DNA of 64,000 nucleotides from Chrysopilus asiliformis (lineage: Eukaryota > Arthropoda > Insecta > Diptera > Rhagionidae). The translations under genes and the position numbers were made by a program. Shown piece by piece: positions 1 to 11,236 of this stretch (position 1 is its first letter; the number at the start of each line of letters is the position of its first letter). The DNA is taken from contig OZ035960.1 of assembly GCA_964034945.1 (NCBI GenBank), positions 78,897,331-78,961,330 of the forward strand, read 5' to 3'. The notes under the pieces are model-generated. The model did no database searches. It saw nothing but the letters and a program-made list of their open reading frames with translations, and was not told where the DNA came from.

Positions 1-69
1 AAGCAACCAGCAGACCTGTGTTTAATTCGGCCATGCGATCGATGTATATTTTTCCTTCTCCCCCCAAGT

Positions 70-185
70 TAAGATCGAAATTGTTTCTCTTTAAGTTTTC
101 CGCTCTTGTTCAAAGCGGTTTGTATGCTTTGCATAAAAATGAAGGAAAGGTTCGAGCGATGGCTGCTGTTGGGTATGATGCACAC
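70..185 (+). repeat. Dispersed repeat R1, left part, split by the foldback element
   Basis: Matches the segment at about 20610-20720, including the stretches GTTCAAAGCGGTTTGT and GGGTATGATGCACAC, and continues on the far side of the foldback element. Confidence 0.7.
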
Positions 186-808
186 TAGATTGCCCACAAG
201 ATATATGAAATATGTAAAGTTGTAATTTTTGTTGCTCCCCGTCCATTTTCGTGAAGTTTAGGTCAAAAAAATAAGATTTAAAAAAAAAAGTAGGAACCTG
301 TAGTGGAAAAAACCCAGTCGGTTTTTCATTGAAGTTTCAAAAATAGACTTTAAAATGGTGAATCGCTTTAACTGTCCGTAACTCCTATAATATTTAATTT
401 TTCGTTGATGGTCTAAAGACAACTTTTGTAGAGGATAACTAGACGAACATCTAATTCTCACGAAGTTTTGACATACGGTTGAAATTTAATGCTTTTTTGG
501 TCCCAAAACAGCAATTTTTTAAGAACATTTTCATGAATTTTTTTCTTTAAATGTATTTTTTGCACTTTCTAAAGGGTGGAATATTTCTTCTGGTAAGCCT
601 ATGTTCTAGAGAATGAAATGTAGATTAATTTAAAAAAAAAATGAAGCCGATCTAAAGTTATACGACATAGATACAGACCGACAAACAGACAGATTTATGG
701 ATATCCTAAATTTGTTGTCTGAAACGGATTTTGTACTGGTCAGATTTTTCAAAAGTAGAATTTTTTTTAAGTTTTTCCGATATTCTTATTTGTTATAAAA
801 CATTTTAA

Positions 809-1027
809 CCCTTAATTTATGAGGTGAAAATCATATGCGTAAATGATGAGGTGGTTTCCAATGGACTTGTTCTAATCACATACCAAATCCGTGCTTTTAA
901 CTCGGCACACAACACCATACTGTATGAAAATACTGAAGATTTCAGAGTCACTGTGCTGAAAACATGAGAAATAGCAAAGAGAGAAAAGTCAATGTGGGTC
1001 CACTGGACCCACCTCATCAATTAAGGG
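809..1027. mobile_element. piggyBac-like MITE in the left foldback arm
   Basis: 219 bp bounded by TTAA on both sides (805-808, 1028-1031), with ends CCCTTAATTTATGAGGTG and CACCTCATCAATTAAGGG. It carries a palindrome GTGGGTCCA(C/G)TGGACCCAC next to one end. It has no coding capacity. Confidence 0.85.
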
Positions 1028-1427
1028 TTAAAATACAAAATTTAATGGATTTTTTTTAAATTTTTTTTCTTGAAATTGTTCATAATTTTTTGTTAAATAT
1101 TCAATGAATTTTGCTTTCGAATAGCTTTGCATTGATATTTGTTTATAATGCTGTTCCATCGCATGCAGGATATACTGTTTTTGTTGCTCCTGGTGCGTTA
1201 GAACAGTATTATATCGAGTCATCAAAGCTACTCCACGCTCTGCTATATCATACACCACAAGTAAATTTTTAATCATTGCCTTCGCAGCGATGTAGTTCTC
1301 GTCTTCCTCCCATGTTGCTGGATCGGCAGTCAAAAAATTGTTCCTTATACCAGTGATTTCTTGATTTAATATTTTATCAAAGAAAAAGTATGTGTTATTG
1401 TTATTACTAACAAAATCGCACAATTCT
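1028..1427 (-). pseudogene. Transposase-like C-terminal fragment in the foldback loop and left arm
   Basis: Reading leftwards from the loop, the frame contains FLTADPATWEEDENYIAAK and VVYDIAERGVALMTRYN, then a tail ending near 1028. The AERGV segment resembles C-terminal parts of uncharacterised insect transposon proteins (recollection, not a search). The same C-terminal stretch is encoded again on the + strand of the right arm (1429-1635). The reading frame that begins at 1540 is only the antisense of the right arm fused to this fragment. Confidence 0.5.
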
Positions 1428-1624
1428 GATGACTCGATATAATACTGTTCTAACGCACCAGGAGCAACAAAAACAGTATATCCTGCATGCGATGGAACAT
1501 CATTATAAACAAATATCAATGCAAAGCTATTCGAAAGCAAAATTCATTGAATATTTAACAAAAAATTATGAACAATTTCAAGAAAAAAATTTAAAAAAAA
1601 AATCCATTAAATTTTGTATTTTAA

Positions 1625-1843
1625 CCCTTAATTGATGAGGTGGGTCCAGTGGACCCACATTGACTTTTCTCTCTTTGCTATTTCTCATGTTTTCAGCACA
1701 GTGACTCTGAAATCTTCAGTATTTTCATACAGTATGGTGTTGTGTGCCGAGTTAAAAGCACGGATTTGGTATGTGATTAGAACAAGTCCATTGGAAACCA
1801 CCTCATCATTTACGCATATGATTTTCACCTCATAAATTAAGAG
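1625..1843. mobile_element. piggyBac-like MITE in the right foldback arm (mirror copy)
   Basis: The inverted counterpart of the copy at 809-1027, with TTAA at 1621-1624 and 1844-1847 and one substitution in the outer terminus (TTAAGAG for TTAAGGG). The MITE was therefore present before the arm was duplicated. Confidence 0.85.
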
Positions 1844-2454
1844 TTAAAATGTTTTATAACAAATAAGAATATCGGAAAAACTTAAAAAAAATTCTACTTT
1901 TGAAAAATCTGACCAGTACAAAATCCGTTTCAGACAACAAATTTAGGATATCCATAAATCTGTCTGTTTGTCGGTCTGTATCTATGTCGTATAACTTTAG
2001 ATCGGCTTCATTTTTTTTTTAAATTAATCTACATTTCATTCTCTAGAACATAGGCTTACCAGAAGAAATATTCCACCCTTTAGAAAGTGCAAAAAATACA
2101 TTTAAAGAAAAAAATTCATGAAAATGTTCTTAAAAAATTGCTGTTTTGGGACCAAAAAAGCATTAAATTTCAACCGTAGGTCAAAACTTCGTGAGAATTA
2201 GATGTTCGTCTAGTTATCCTCTACAAAAGTTGTCTTTAGACCATCAACGAAAAATTAAATATTATAGGAGTTACGGACAGTTAAAGCGATTCACCATTTT
2301 AAAGTCTATTTTTGAAACTTCAATGAAAAACCGACTGGGTTTTTTCCACTACAGGTTCCTACTTTTTTTTTTAAATCTTATTTTTTTGACCTAAACTTCA
2401 CGAAAATGGACGGGGAGCAACAAAAATTACAACTTTGCACATATGGGCAATCTA

Positions 2455-3060
2455 ATGCACACACACATATAAGTATGCATTTCATTAGTAAGAGAGCGAT
2501 ATCTCGGTCCCAGCATTAAAGTTGTGTTCTCAAAGCAAAATAAAACCATAATTTTTTCTCGTTCTTTGGAGCGTTTTACTGAAATTCTGAATTTCGTTTT
2601 CTCGAGAGTGATTTTTATTTTAATTTTTTTCAATTCCTCCAAAGCGAATTGAACCGAAATAATATGAATAGCCAGAATCAGAACAACCCATTTAGAGAAG
2701 AGAAACAATCAAGTTCTATATGAGATTTAATACACACAAAGAAAGCATAAAAAGAGTATACATGTGAAATCTGTACTGCAAGTAGCAGACACAGCATAAC
2801 AGCGGAGTAAAAATTTGGATTTTGCTTTTTAAAAACATAATTGAACATAGTTTAACATAACAAAATACCCTATACAATGCTTTAATGTAGCCCTCATCTT
2901 ATAACACAGGTTTTGTTCAGATATCACCACAAACTATCAAGTTTCATCGATTGCAAATTTTGTTATCATGGCAGCAAGCCGATTTTCTAATTTGTACCCC
3001 CATTACCAAAATCCAAGACGTATCCCCGTCAAAAAGTGTGGAGAGCAAGAAAAAGATGTT
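2455..3060 (+). repeat. Dispersed repeat R1, right part
   Basis: Continues R1 after the foldback insertion. The part from about 2680 matches 6236-6665 in direct orientation (for example AGAGAAGAGAAACAATCAAG and TTTAACATAACAAAATACCC), and part matches 20360-20540 in inverse orientation. No coding frame is recognised. Confidence 0.7.
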
Positions 3061-3270
3061 TTGGATACATTTGGATACGTTTTCTAACATGGATATTCTG
3101 TAATTTAAGTCTGTCCCGCAACAATGCTGACAGATAATAGTAGAACCTACAGGTTTATGTGAGTTTAGTTTAATATGAATTCGGGAAGCTCAGTACATTA
3201 TGTCTGCCATCTCCAAACACTTGATTACATATTCTGAGTATTGTAGCCAATATTTTTATCAAAGAGAAAG

Positions 3271-3474
3271 ATGGAAAATAACTTTGAAAACGTATTCGAA
3301 ATTAATAATCTTCAAATCCTCTGCGATTTGCAGGTTTATGAGAACATAAATGGAGCTGTGACCGAGCCGCATCCGCACCACGTAATTGGGGTCTTGGACA
3401 GTGTTGGACAAAATTCAATCAGACTAATGATTGAAAAATTTATGTCCGGTTATGAGAGAAGTCCGTTTACCTGA
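3271..3474 (+). other. Short open frame of unknown nature, overlapping a MITE
   Basis: A 67-codon frame starting MENNFENVFEINNLQILCDL. Its last third lies inside the hAT MITE that starts at 3399, so the original frame was cut there. No family is recognised. It may be a fragment of an older element or gene, since the sequence around it is denser in codons than its neighbours. Confidence 0.25.
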
Positions 3475-3768
3475 AGACATGTTCCTTACTTCTTCATCAT
3501 CCATTTTTGATAATTGATTTACAGTTTAATTTATTTGAATTTTAATTGTTTTTCCTAAAACCTACCATTTTTATACAAAAAATTTAGCGCGAAATTGAAT
3601 GTAATCATTCCTATCCTTGATTGAAAAACTAATGATTACTGTGTTCAATTATGATTATGACTAATGTATTATTCATGACTGAAGTAATCATGACTGAATT
3701 GCCCATGACTAAATTTTTAGTTGATTGATGAATCAACTAAAAAAATTAGTTGATTACGCCCAACACTG
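3399..3768. mobile_element. hAT-type MITE, family M1, 370 bp
   Basis: Ends CAGTGTTGG and CCAACACTG, flanked by GTCTTGGA (3391-3398) and GTCTAGGA (3769-3776), an 8-bp target duplication with one mismatch. The interior is rich in ATGATTA and ATCATGACTGAA-like words, and the same family occurs at 48577-49862. Confidence 0.88.
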
Positions 3769-3904
3769 GTCTAGGAGATGACTGCGACTGTTGCCCTGCC
3801 GCTCTGGCCGTGCCGCTTCGCGTGGCGCTTTTTTGCGGGACAAGCTTTAGTGAAAATAGTTTAAAAAATCGTTCACAGGTTTCTGAAAAAGGAAATTAGA
3901 CTTT

Positions 3905-4091
3905 TGAAATGGTGTTGGCGCCTAAACTTAGAAAGGAGCGAAATAACACACTACGCACAACTGTGCCCAGAAATGTGTGTTCGCAACATTTCTGGGAAGA
4001 GGACCTCAATTTCACATTTTTCCGAAAATCAGTCAGACGACATGCTTGTCCCCGTGAAGTATCAAGTGTGACTACCTTGTTTAAAATTTAA
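3905..4091 (+). pseudogene. THAP-domain-like fragment
   Basis: The frame reads VPRNVCSQHFWEEDL, then RRHACPREVSSVTTLF, which resembles the second half of a THAP zinc finger (CSxHF, later Pro and LF). The first C-x-C half is not seen upstream. THAP domains occur in host regulators and in P-type transposases, and neither can be chosen here. Confidence 0.45.
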
Positions 4092-4116
4092 CTCTACACA
4101 TTAAACGCCTTAAACC

Positions 4117-4283
4117 ACAAACTAATCATAAGCAGACTAACATTTTCATTCAATCCATTCTAGAACAAAATTGAATTTCCAATTCCAGAAAATTAATACC
4201 CATAGCTTAAGCACAAACTAATCATAAGCAAACTAACATTTTCATTCAATCTATTCTAGAACAAAATTGAATTTCCAATTCCA
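4117..4283 (+). repeat. Tandem duplication of about 72 bp
   Basis: The segment CACAAACTAATCATAAGCA to AATTTCCAATTCCA occurs at 4117-4188 and again at 4212-4283 with few changes. The second copy abuts the SINE-like element that follows. A short TACCCATAGC word recurs both between the copies and after that element. Confidence 0.75.
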
Positions 4284-4816
4284 AACATAACAAAAGCTAT
4301 AATTGCTAGTCTGGCAATTATTGAAAACCCGTATGGTGATTTAAGTGAACGGCAAACAGTTGTATCAAAATTCCACTTTGAAGTCAAACTTTCCAATAAG
4401 ATTTTTTTAAAACTTGTTCCAATTGGATTTTGATGTATGGAACTTTAATGTAGAATCATGTCCTAAACAACTTTTGTTCTTGCACTTTTTTGATAAGATG
4501 CACCGTTTTTGAGATATTCGCAAAAATCATTTTCATTCCTATGGGGGGTACCCCCCCTAATTGTCCATTTTTGTCCATTAACGAACTTAGCCTCACATTT
4601 TACGAAAAACGGATCTGTGCAAAATTTCAAGTCTGTAGCTCAATCCGTGCGCCCGCAATCCGCGCCACAGACGGACGGACATGCTAAATTCAACTTTTTT
4701 TTATCATTCTAAACACACTGGTATAATTCATTTTTTTGTGTGATGACGGGATCTTGGCGTTACAAACGGTAAGGCAAATCTTATATACCCTTTGGTTTCA
4801 CCATACGGGTATAAAA
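4283..4816 (+). mobile_element. SINE-like element S1, copy 1
   Basis: Begins AAACATAACAAAAGCTATAA and ends CACCATACGGGTATAAAAA. It carries the AAATTTCAAGTC motif followed by ACAGACGGACGGAC. The same family lies at 19739-20301, 20988-21249, 31897-32108 and 55113-55533. It has no coding capacity and no obvious polymerase III boxes. Confidence 0.75.
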
Positions 4817-6235
4817 ATAAATACCCATAGCAGCCCCTCCAGCCGTAGCAGCCACGAGCTTTACTGCCACAAAATAATCTTTGTTTAGCCTACTAAAATA
4901 TATATTTTTGTCAAAAAAATCGAAGTAGCAGAACATCTATGTATATAAAATCGTTTAACCTGATTGACTTAAATATATTTTCAATAGAAATATTTTAAAT
5001 TGCAAATCAGCAGAAGTACTTTGTTTAAATTATGTAAAAATCAATTAAATCGGTAATTTCTTGGTCACCTTTAAAATTTGGCTTAATGTACTAATTTCGA
5101 CCAATATTCACCAGAAGAATGCATGGACCAGTGGCAAAGTATACAAAAATCGAGTTCCAGTCGCGACTTGATTTGGTTTTTCCATTTTTTGATATTTTTA
5201 TATTTTTTTAATTCAAAATATAGAAATAATTTTTACCGAATTTAAGGAGGACAGGATCATTTTAAGCTCAAAAGCAAAGAAACATATAGGAACCGTTCCA
5301 CCAAAATCCCATGCTCCAGTCCCATATTTATGGGAAAAACGGCATAGTGGCCAAATATAAGTCATTCCTATAGCAAAATTGTAACAGCTCCCAAATTTTT
5401 TAGGACACATTCCAACAAAAAAGTGGTCGTTTTCTTTTTTTTTTTTTTGGTGTAACGATTCCCAAAATTATGGCAAAGACTCCAAAGTGTTACATGGGAG
5501 AGATTATTGTATATGTTAGACTGGCTACGACAAAATATAGGGCGACATCCCCTTTTGTACAGGACTCAAACCTAACATGAAAGGAATGAATTCTATTCCG
5601 GTGCTACTTTTGTTGGGATGTGTCCATTTTTCTCTCAGCCCTATTTATATAGTAATGATTCCACACAAACTAGGACTAGTTTCAATAGTTATGGAAGCCT
5701 TTGCTACAAAATGGTGCAATGACTCCTATAATCGCTTTCCCATATTTTATAGGAACGATTACTATGCGGTACCTTGATTTATACATTTGTGGCTTGCTTT
5801 GATTATTATCCAATTGTGAATCCCGCCTTCTTTTCATATCTTATTTGACGTTTGGTTGGAGACCCGTGACGTTGTTATCGGGAATTTTGTTAAAGCTTTA
5901 CAAAATATAAATTTTTTTCCTAATTTGTGCTTTTTTCTCTTAAAAGACTTTAACATGAGTCCAAATGACAATAATTTTTGGTTTTAATAAATGAATTCTT
6001 TATTTAAAATTCGTTGTTTTTATAGGGGAAAAACGAAGGGAATTTCGTCATTGAAAACGGGAAAAAGGGGAATTTCGTCATTTGGAAAGGGGAATGTCAC
6101 TAAAGGTACATAGCATCACTGCTTCAATTTACAATTTCAATTTACAGCAACTAAAATCTGAAACACAATCCGCCTACTCACACAACTCGTATACAGAAAT
6201 TAAAGGAAATACTGGGCTATCAAGAGAAAAGTAAA
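4817..6235. other. Unassigned AT-rich sequence
   Basis: No gene is recognised. It holds scattered short frames and words repeated within the stretch, such as AACGATT near 5760 and a palindrome-like T tract near 5440. It is probably decayed repeats. Confidence 0.4.
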
Positions 6236-6665
6236 ATGAATTTCCCGAACCAGAACAACAACCCATATAGAGAAGAGAAACAATCAAGAGTAAAAGTTTT
6301 CACTCAACCTCAACATACTTCGTCGTGTTCTCCTTCCTGTGCCTCTTCCAAATATTCAATACCACAAAGAAAACATAAAAAGAGTATAAATGTGAAATCT
6401 GTACTACAAGCAGCAAACACAGCATAACAGCGGCAGTGAAAATTCAGATTTTGATTTTTTTTAAATAATTGAACATAGTTTAACATAACAAAATACCCTA
6501 AATAATGCTTTAATGTAGGCCGGATCTTATAACACAGTTTCTGTTCGGATGTTACCACAAACTATCGAGTACCATCGATTGCAAATTTGTTATCATGGCA
6601 GCAATCCGATTTTCTAATTTTTACCCCCATAACCAAAATCCAAGACGTATCCACGTCAAAAATTG
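6236..6665 (+). repeat. Dispersed repeat R1, copy 2
   Basis: Direct match to about 2680-3060, including CAACCCATATAGAGAAGAGA and the words ATGTGAAATCTGTACTAC and TATCATGGCAGCA. It is followed by unassigned AT-rich DNA to about 6980. Confidence 0.7.
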
Positions 6666-7127
6666 CCAGCCCTGTCACTCCAATTGAATATGATGTTTTG
6701 AAAATCGACTAAAATACCAAGGTGTATATTATTCTTTGCAGATATCAGTATTGATATATGAGCCGCTTTATTTGAAAGTGGTTTAAGTCCATCCTCAAAA
6801 ATATGCGAATTTGACTGTTTTGCGATTTTCATTACGATCGAATTCGAATATTTTTCAAAATGGACTTAAACCACTTTGAAAAAAAAAAAACCCATATGTT
6901 TAAAAAGTTCAAAGTGTTGCCATATCTGTACATATCTAAAATATGTTTCAAGTTATAAAAAAATTAACAAAATTTAATTGTAGTTAATTTTTTAAAAAAT
7001 GTATCCATTAAAAGGGTTTTCTGAAAAAAAACTTCTTTGTATCCAAAATCAATTTTTGATAAAAAAAAAATGTTGCCAAAAAGATACAATTGTATGAAAA
7101 CGTATGAAGACTCATTTAAAAAAAAAA

Positions 7128-7380
7128 AAATAAAATTTTTTTTTTTAAAAAAAGCTTTTATTAAAAAAGAATGCACTAAAAAGAAAAAAATAATTTTCTG
7201 GACGCTGTGTATCACAAACATAAAAGCTTTTTAAAAGCGAGATAAATTTTTATTTTATTGTTTTATGCTTTATCTCGCTTTTTAAAAGCTTTTATGTTTG
7301 TGATACACCGCGTCCAGAAAATTATTTTTTTCTTTTTAGTGCATTCTTTTTTAATAAAAGCTTTTTTTAAAAAATTTTTT
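7128..7380. repeat. Large hairpin: inverted repeat with arms of about 115 bp
   Basis: The left arm (7128-7245) and right arm (7262-7380) are nearly perfect reverse complements around a short loop. They share AAAAGCTTTTTAAAAGCGAG and the CTGGACGC(T/G)GTGTATCAC stretch. The hairpin sits directly before the 121-bp tandem array and is probably part of the same element. Confidence 0.85.
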
Positions 7381-7436
7381 TTTATTTTTTTTATTTTGTT
7401 CTTTTTAGTCTTCGAATATATATCCTTACATTTAAG

Positions 7437-8062
7437 ATGTCCTTACAGGCTTTTTAACTTGAGAATCGTATTCAGCGACCCCAAAAGCCCCCAGAATAGA
7501 TTTTTTTCCGGAAAATTTGGAGAAAGGGATAATCACGTTATCCTTACAGGACCTTCCGTTATCCTTACTGACTTTTTAATGACAGATTCGGATTCAGCGA
7601 CCCCAAAAACCCCCAGAATAGATTTTTTTCCGGAAAATTTGGAGAAAAGGATAATCACGTTATCCTTACAGGACCTTCCGTTATCCTTACTGACTTTTTA
7701 ATGACAGATTCGGATTCAGCGACCCCAAAAACCCCCAGGATAGATTTTTTCCGGAAAATTTGGAGAAAAGGATAATCACGTTATCCTTACAGGACGTTCC
7801 GTTATCCTTACTGGCTTTTTAATGACAGATTCGGATTCAGCGACCCCAAAAACCCCCAGAATAGATTTTTTTCCGGAAAATTTGGAGAAAAGAATAATCA
7901 CGTTATCCTTACAGGACTTTCCGTTATCCTTACTGACTTTGTAATGACAGATTCGGATTCAGCGACCCCAAAAACCCCCAGAATAGATTTTTTTCCGGAA
8001 AATGTGGAGAAAAGGATAATCACGTTATCCTTACAGGACCTTCCGTTATCCTTACAAGGACG
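7437..8062 (+). repeat. Tandem array, about 121-bp unit, five copies
   Basis: The word TTTTTTCCGGAAAA recurs at about 7500, 7622, 7745, 7865 and 7988. Each unit also contains ATAATCACGTTATCCTTACA and CAGCGACCCCAAAA. The units differ by single bases and some have open frames, but the frames have no coding logic. A diverged inverse relative lies near 40430-40610. Confidence 0.9.
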
Positions 8063-8870
8063 AAGTAGTGAAAACATTGTATTGTCATCGGACTTATATA
8101 AGTGTGCAAAATTTCAAGTCAATCGGACAAGTGGAAGTGGGTCAAAATTTGATTGCAAGATTTGACCCCGACAAACAAACAAACAGACAAACAGACAAGA
8201 TAGCGAGCTAAATAAAAGCTTTTAAAAAAAATCACAGTCCCCTTATTCCCACTGGATGATTTCGGGATGGGAATAGCACCGATAGACACGCAATTTCCCA
8301 CACCACAACTCCTGTAAGGAGAAAATTCGTCTAAACTTCCGGTTCGGTCAGCATCCGGTCCGAAACACAAATGTTCGTTTTGCCATAAAATCGTGATTGC
8401 TCGAAAATCTCGAAAATATTTTCACATAAATACTTCACATTAATCGCAGCAACGATGGAAATGTTTCTAAAATTGTTAAACTCGCGTAAATCTTAAATAA
8501 TTTAAAATTAGAAGTTAAACGCCAAAACAAGCATTCAAAGGAATATCCCATATACACTAGCGCCACTAGGACGTGGTGGCGAGGACCGGCGATTGGGTTG
8601 GTTTGGGACTGCTGGCTTGGTTGCTGTTTTCACATCGGTCAGTTTCCACTGTTTACCTGTAAACCGCGGGAAACAAAACTTACGTTGACTTACCTCTTAC
8701 GAATTTTTCACTTTCTGGATGTGCTATCCTTCATTTGTCCAAGTAGTTCTAATATTATGTAATAAATCGATTTGAATCACATAAATAAAGACAAATAAGA
8801 AAAATACCAGTTTCCCTTTGCTGCCATCTTGCTTACAAGTGTCAAATAAAGACATAAACCAACGCTTGAT
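8063..8870 (+). other. End of the tandem-array element and unassigned flank
   Basis: After the array comes an AAATTTCAAGTCAATCGGAC motif and (ACAAACAG)-like tracts at 8165-8200, then AAAAGCTTTTA, which echoes the hairpin arms and may mark the element end. From 8260 to 8870 I see no gene. Confidence 0.45.
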
Positions 8871-8912
8871 TTTTATACCCGTATGGTGATTTTACATAGT
8901 TTCAGCCAGAGC

Positions 8913-9296
8913 TTAGGATGGTCGGAAGGACAAAAGGAAATATCGGCTTATGTTCTCCTTGAACTTCTGCGGGTTATAGTCAGGCAGGAACACATCGGAT
9001 GGTAAATCGTTCCAAAGTCTTGTTCGCGGAATGAAGGAATCCCTAAACTTTACTGTACGAAAACGGGGAGGCTCAAGGAAGAAATCGTGCGAGCGTGCAG
9101 CTGCACGAGAGGATCTAGGGAAAATATACCGTGGAGGAATAAGTTGGAAAATTTCGATGGAACATTTCCCGTGAAAATATCTATATAATATACTAAGTAC
9201 CCCAACAGAGGGACGATACTCGAGAGACGGTAATAAATCTGTCAAAGACTTGTCTCCAATCAGTCGGATCGCACGTTTTTGTATTCGGTCCAGCAT
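8913..9296 (-). pseudogene. LINE ORF2 C-terminal fragment
   Basis: 127 codons without a stop, starting LDRIQKRAIRLIGD and containing LEYRPSVGVLSILYRYFHG and SFIPRTRLWNDLPSDVF, the conserved C-terminal region of many insect LINE reverse transcriptase proteins. It is separated from the polymerase core by frameshifts. Confidence 0.8.
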
Positions 9297-10779
9297 TTGC
9301 AGGACAGTTTTTGGGACTCCAGCCCGAATGTGCGAATTATACTCAAGTCTTGGTCGAATGTACGCTGACCACGTCGACTGATGCGAAATATTTTTTGCAT
9401 CGCCCCAGAAAGCCTAGGCACTGCGATGCTTCCCTTAGAATTTTAAAAATATGATCGCTCCATTGGAGCTTCTCGTTTATTTAGATGCCCAGCATTCTGA
9501 TGTTTTTAGAGTCAGTAATGGACTCATTCATAAATTCGACTGTTTCGGGGGATTTTTCACATTCCATCGACAACAGCATTGATTGGGTTTTAGATGCGTT
9601 GAATTCCACACGGTTGATTTTGCCCCAAGCCAGAATTGTGTTTAAATCAGAATTCAAACATCTAATTTGCTCAATGCGTTTCGATCGAACTGCAATGGCG
9701 TTCTATTCTGCAGGTGAGTTAGAATGGTAAGAGGCGTCAAAGGAACTGTCATCAGCGAAACAGAAAAGCGGATTGAAAGTGACAGACAGTCGATCAATTT
9801 TAAGAAGAGCGTAGGAGGTACAACTCAGCCTTGAGGGACACCAGAGTTAATTTTGAAGAAATCAGACTTGAATCCGTCCAGTACAACCCGTATTGAACGA
9901 TCAGAAAAATACCGATAACAAAGCTTTATGCCAAACACGATCGAAAGCTTTGGAGATGTCGAAAGCTATTATTTTTGATTCGCCAAGATTATGGACACTT
10001 TTATTCCAACGCTCGGTCAAGCAATCCAAAAGATCGCCTGTGGAGCAGCGCGCACGAATGTCATATTGACGATCGTTGATTATGTTATAAATTACGCTCT
10101 AAGAAGTTTGTGATTTTGGTATTGATCAAAGTTTCCATAACCTTGGCAAGTACGAAACTCAGATCTATAGGGATATAATTTGAGGGGTGGCATTTGTTAT
10201 CTTTTTTGGGGATTGGGTGGACATTAGCTGCTTCCCATGAAGGCGGACAGATCCCGTTGGAGAGGCTCAGGTAAAATAGGGAGCGAAGAGGTTTTCAAAA
10301 CATGGGGGGAATGTCATCCGGTCCTGTGGATTTGATCACGTTAATCTCCTGTAGGATTTTAACTATTTGTCTTCTGCGGATGGAAATTTTTGGAGAGACA
10401 ATCTCCGAGATGATGGGTTGGGCGATAATTGGTTGCTTGCCGGGAGACCCGAGTTCGCTTCGAATCTCGCTAACGGGATCGTGGTTGTCTCAAATTAGTG
10501 GAGGTGTTGAAAATTTTGTGAAATTGTTTTTTACCGCTTTCACCATTCACCAAAAAGATTTTTGCCCTTTCCGGCAGTTCAAGATTTTCCGCTTCATCTT
10601 TTGGCCGAACTCATGTTTAGCACGCTGTAGTACAGATTGGAGATTTTTTTTAAGGACGAGCGGATTTCTTCGTTAGGGTTTCCCCCCATTTCAAAAAACG
10701 CCGTCTTCTTTGTTTTGAGGTGTTGGATTCACACTTCGCCCGAATCGAACTGGTATGTAGGACTTCATACCAAGTGTGA

Positions 10780-11187
10780 TTACGTTCGTGACCTTTGCAG
10801 TCGCAATCTCAACGCCACTTTCCCTGAAACAATCAGACCACTTGTAAGCTGAAAAATACTGATGCTAGAAGCCTTTATAAAATGCCAAACAGTCCTACGC
10901 GGGGCTTTAGTTGTATTTTTAGGGGGCCTTACGGTAGAAAATGAACAGCTTACCAGACAATGATCAGATTCTCCTAGAGGAGGGAGGACAGAAAATCTAT
11001 ATTTAGACGGATTTGTAGTTAAAAACAAATCCAACAGATATGAATTATGACTTGCAATATCTGGAATTCTCGTTGGTTTGTCTACAATTTGCGTCAAAAA
11101 GTTTGATTCGGCGACAACAATTTCAGCGTCAGGATTTGATGCAGTAATTGCATCGACGGAGTCAGACAATTTGTCCAACTCGACCAA
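10780..11187 (-). pseudogene. LINE endonuclease C-terminal fragment
   Basis: Contains FLTQIVDKPTRIPDIASHNS and YLLDLFLTTNP followed by PLGESDHCLVS, the last catalytic part (SDH) of an exonuclease-endonuclease-phosphatase domain. The expected GDFN region just upstream is not intact. Confidence 0.8.
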
Positions 11188-11236
11188 AGTGTTCTCGGTA
11201 GAACAATTAGGCTTCGGTAAACGACGCAGAGGTAAT

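Larger units (their letters stand above)
186..2454. mobile_element. Foldback DNA element, 2.27 kb, 8-bp target duplication
   Basis: Two arms of about 1.03 kb (186-1223 and 1428-2454) are near-perfect inverted copies around a 204-bp loop. The ends read TAGATTGCCC and GGGCAATCTA. ATGCACAC flanks both ends (178-185 and 2455-2462), and the related repeat copy near 20711 has the uninterrupted site. An 8-bp duplication fits hAT or P-type chemistry but does not decide the superfamily. Both arms carry a 219-bp piggyBac-like MITE and the end of a transposase-like reading frame. Confidence 0.9.

Noticed and set aside
1028..1540. 170-codon minus-strand frame read as one protein
   Set aside because: Its first 38 codons are the antisense of the right foldback arm; only the part from about 1427 leftwards is likely ancestral coding sequence.
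6964..7260. Lys, Phe and Asn-rich frames on both strands
   Set aside because: They are produced by A and T runs in the hairpin region and have no coding features.
7437..8062. Regularly spaced repeats resembling a CRISPR array
   Set aside because: The units are contiguous 121-bp tandem repeats with no unique spacers, in a eukaryotic context.
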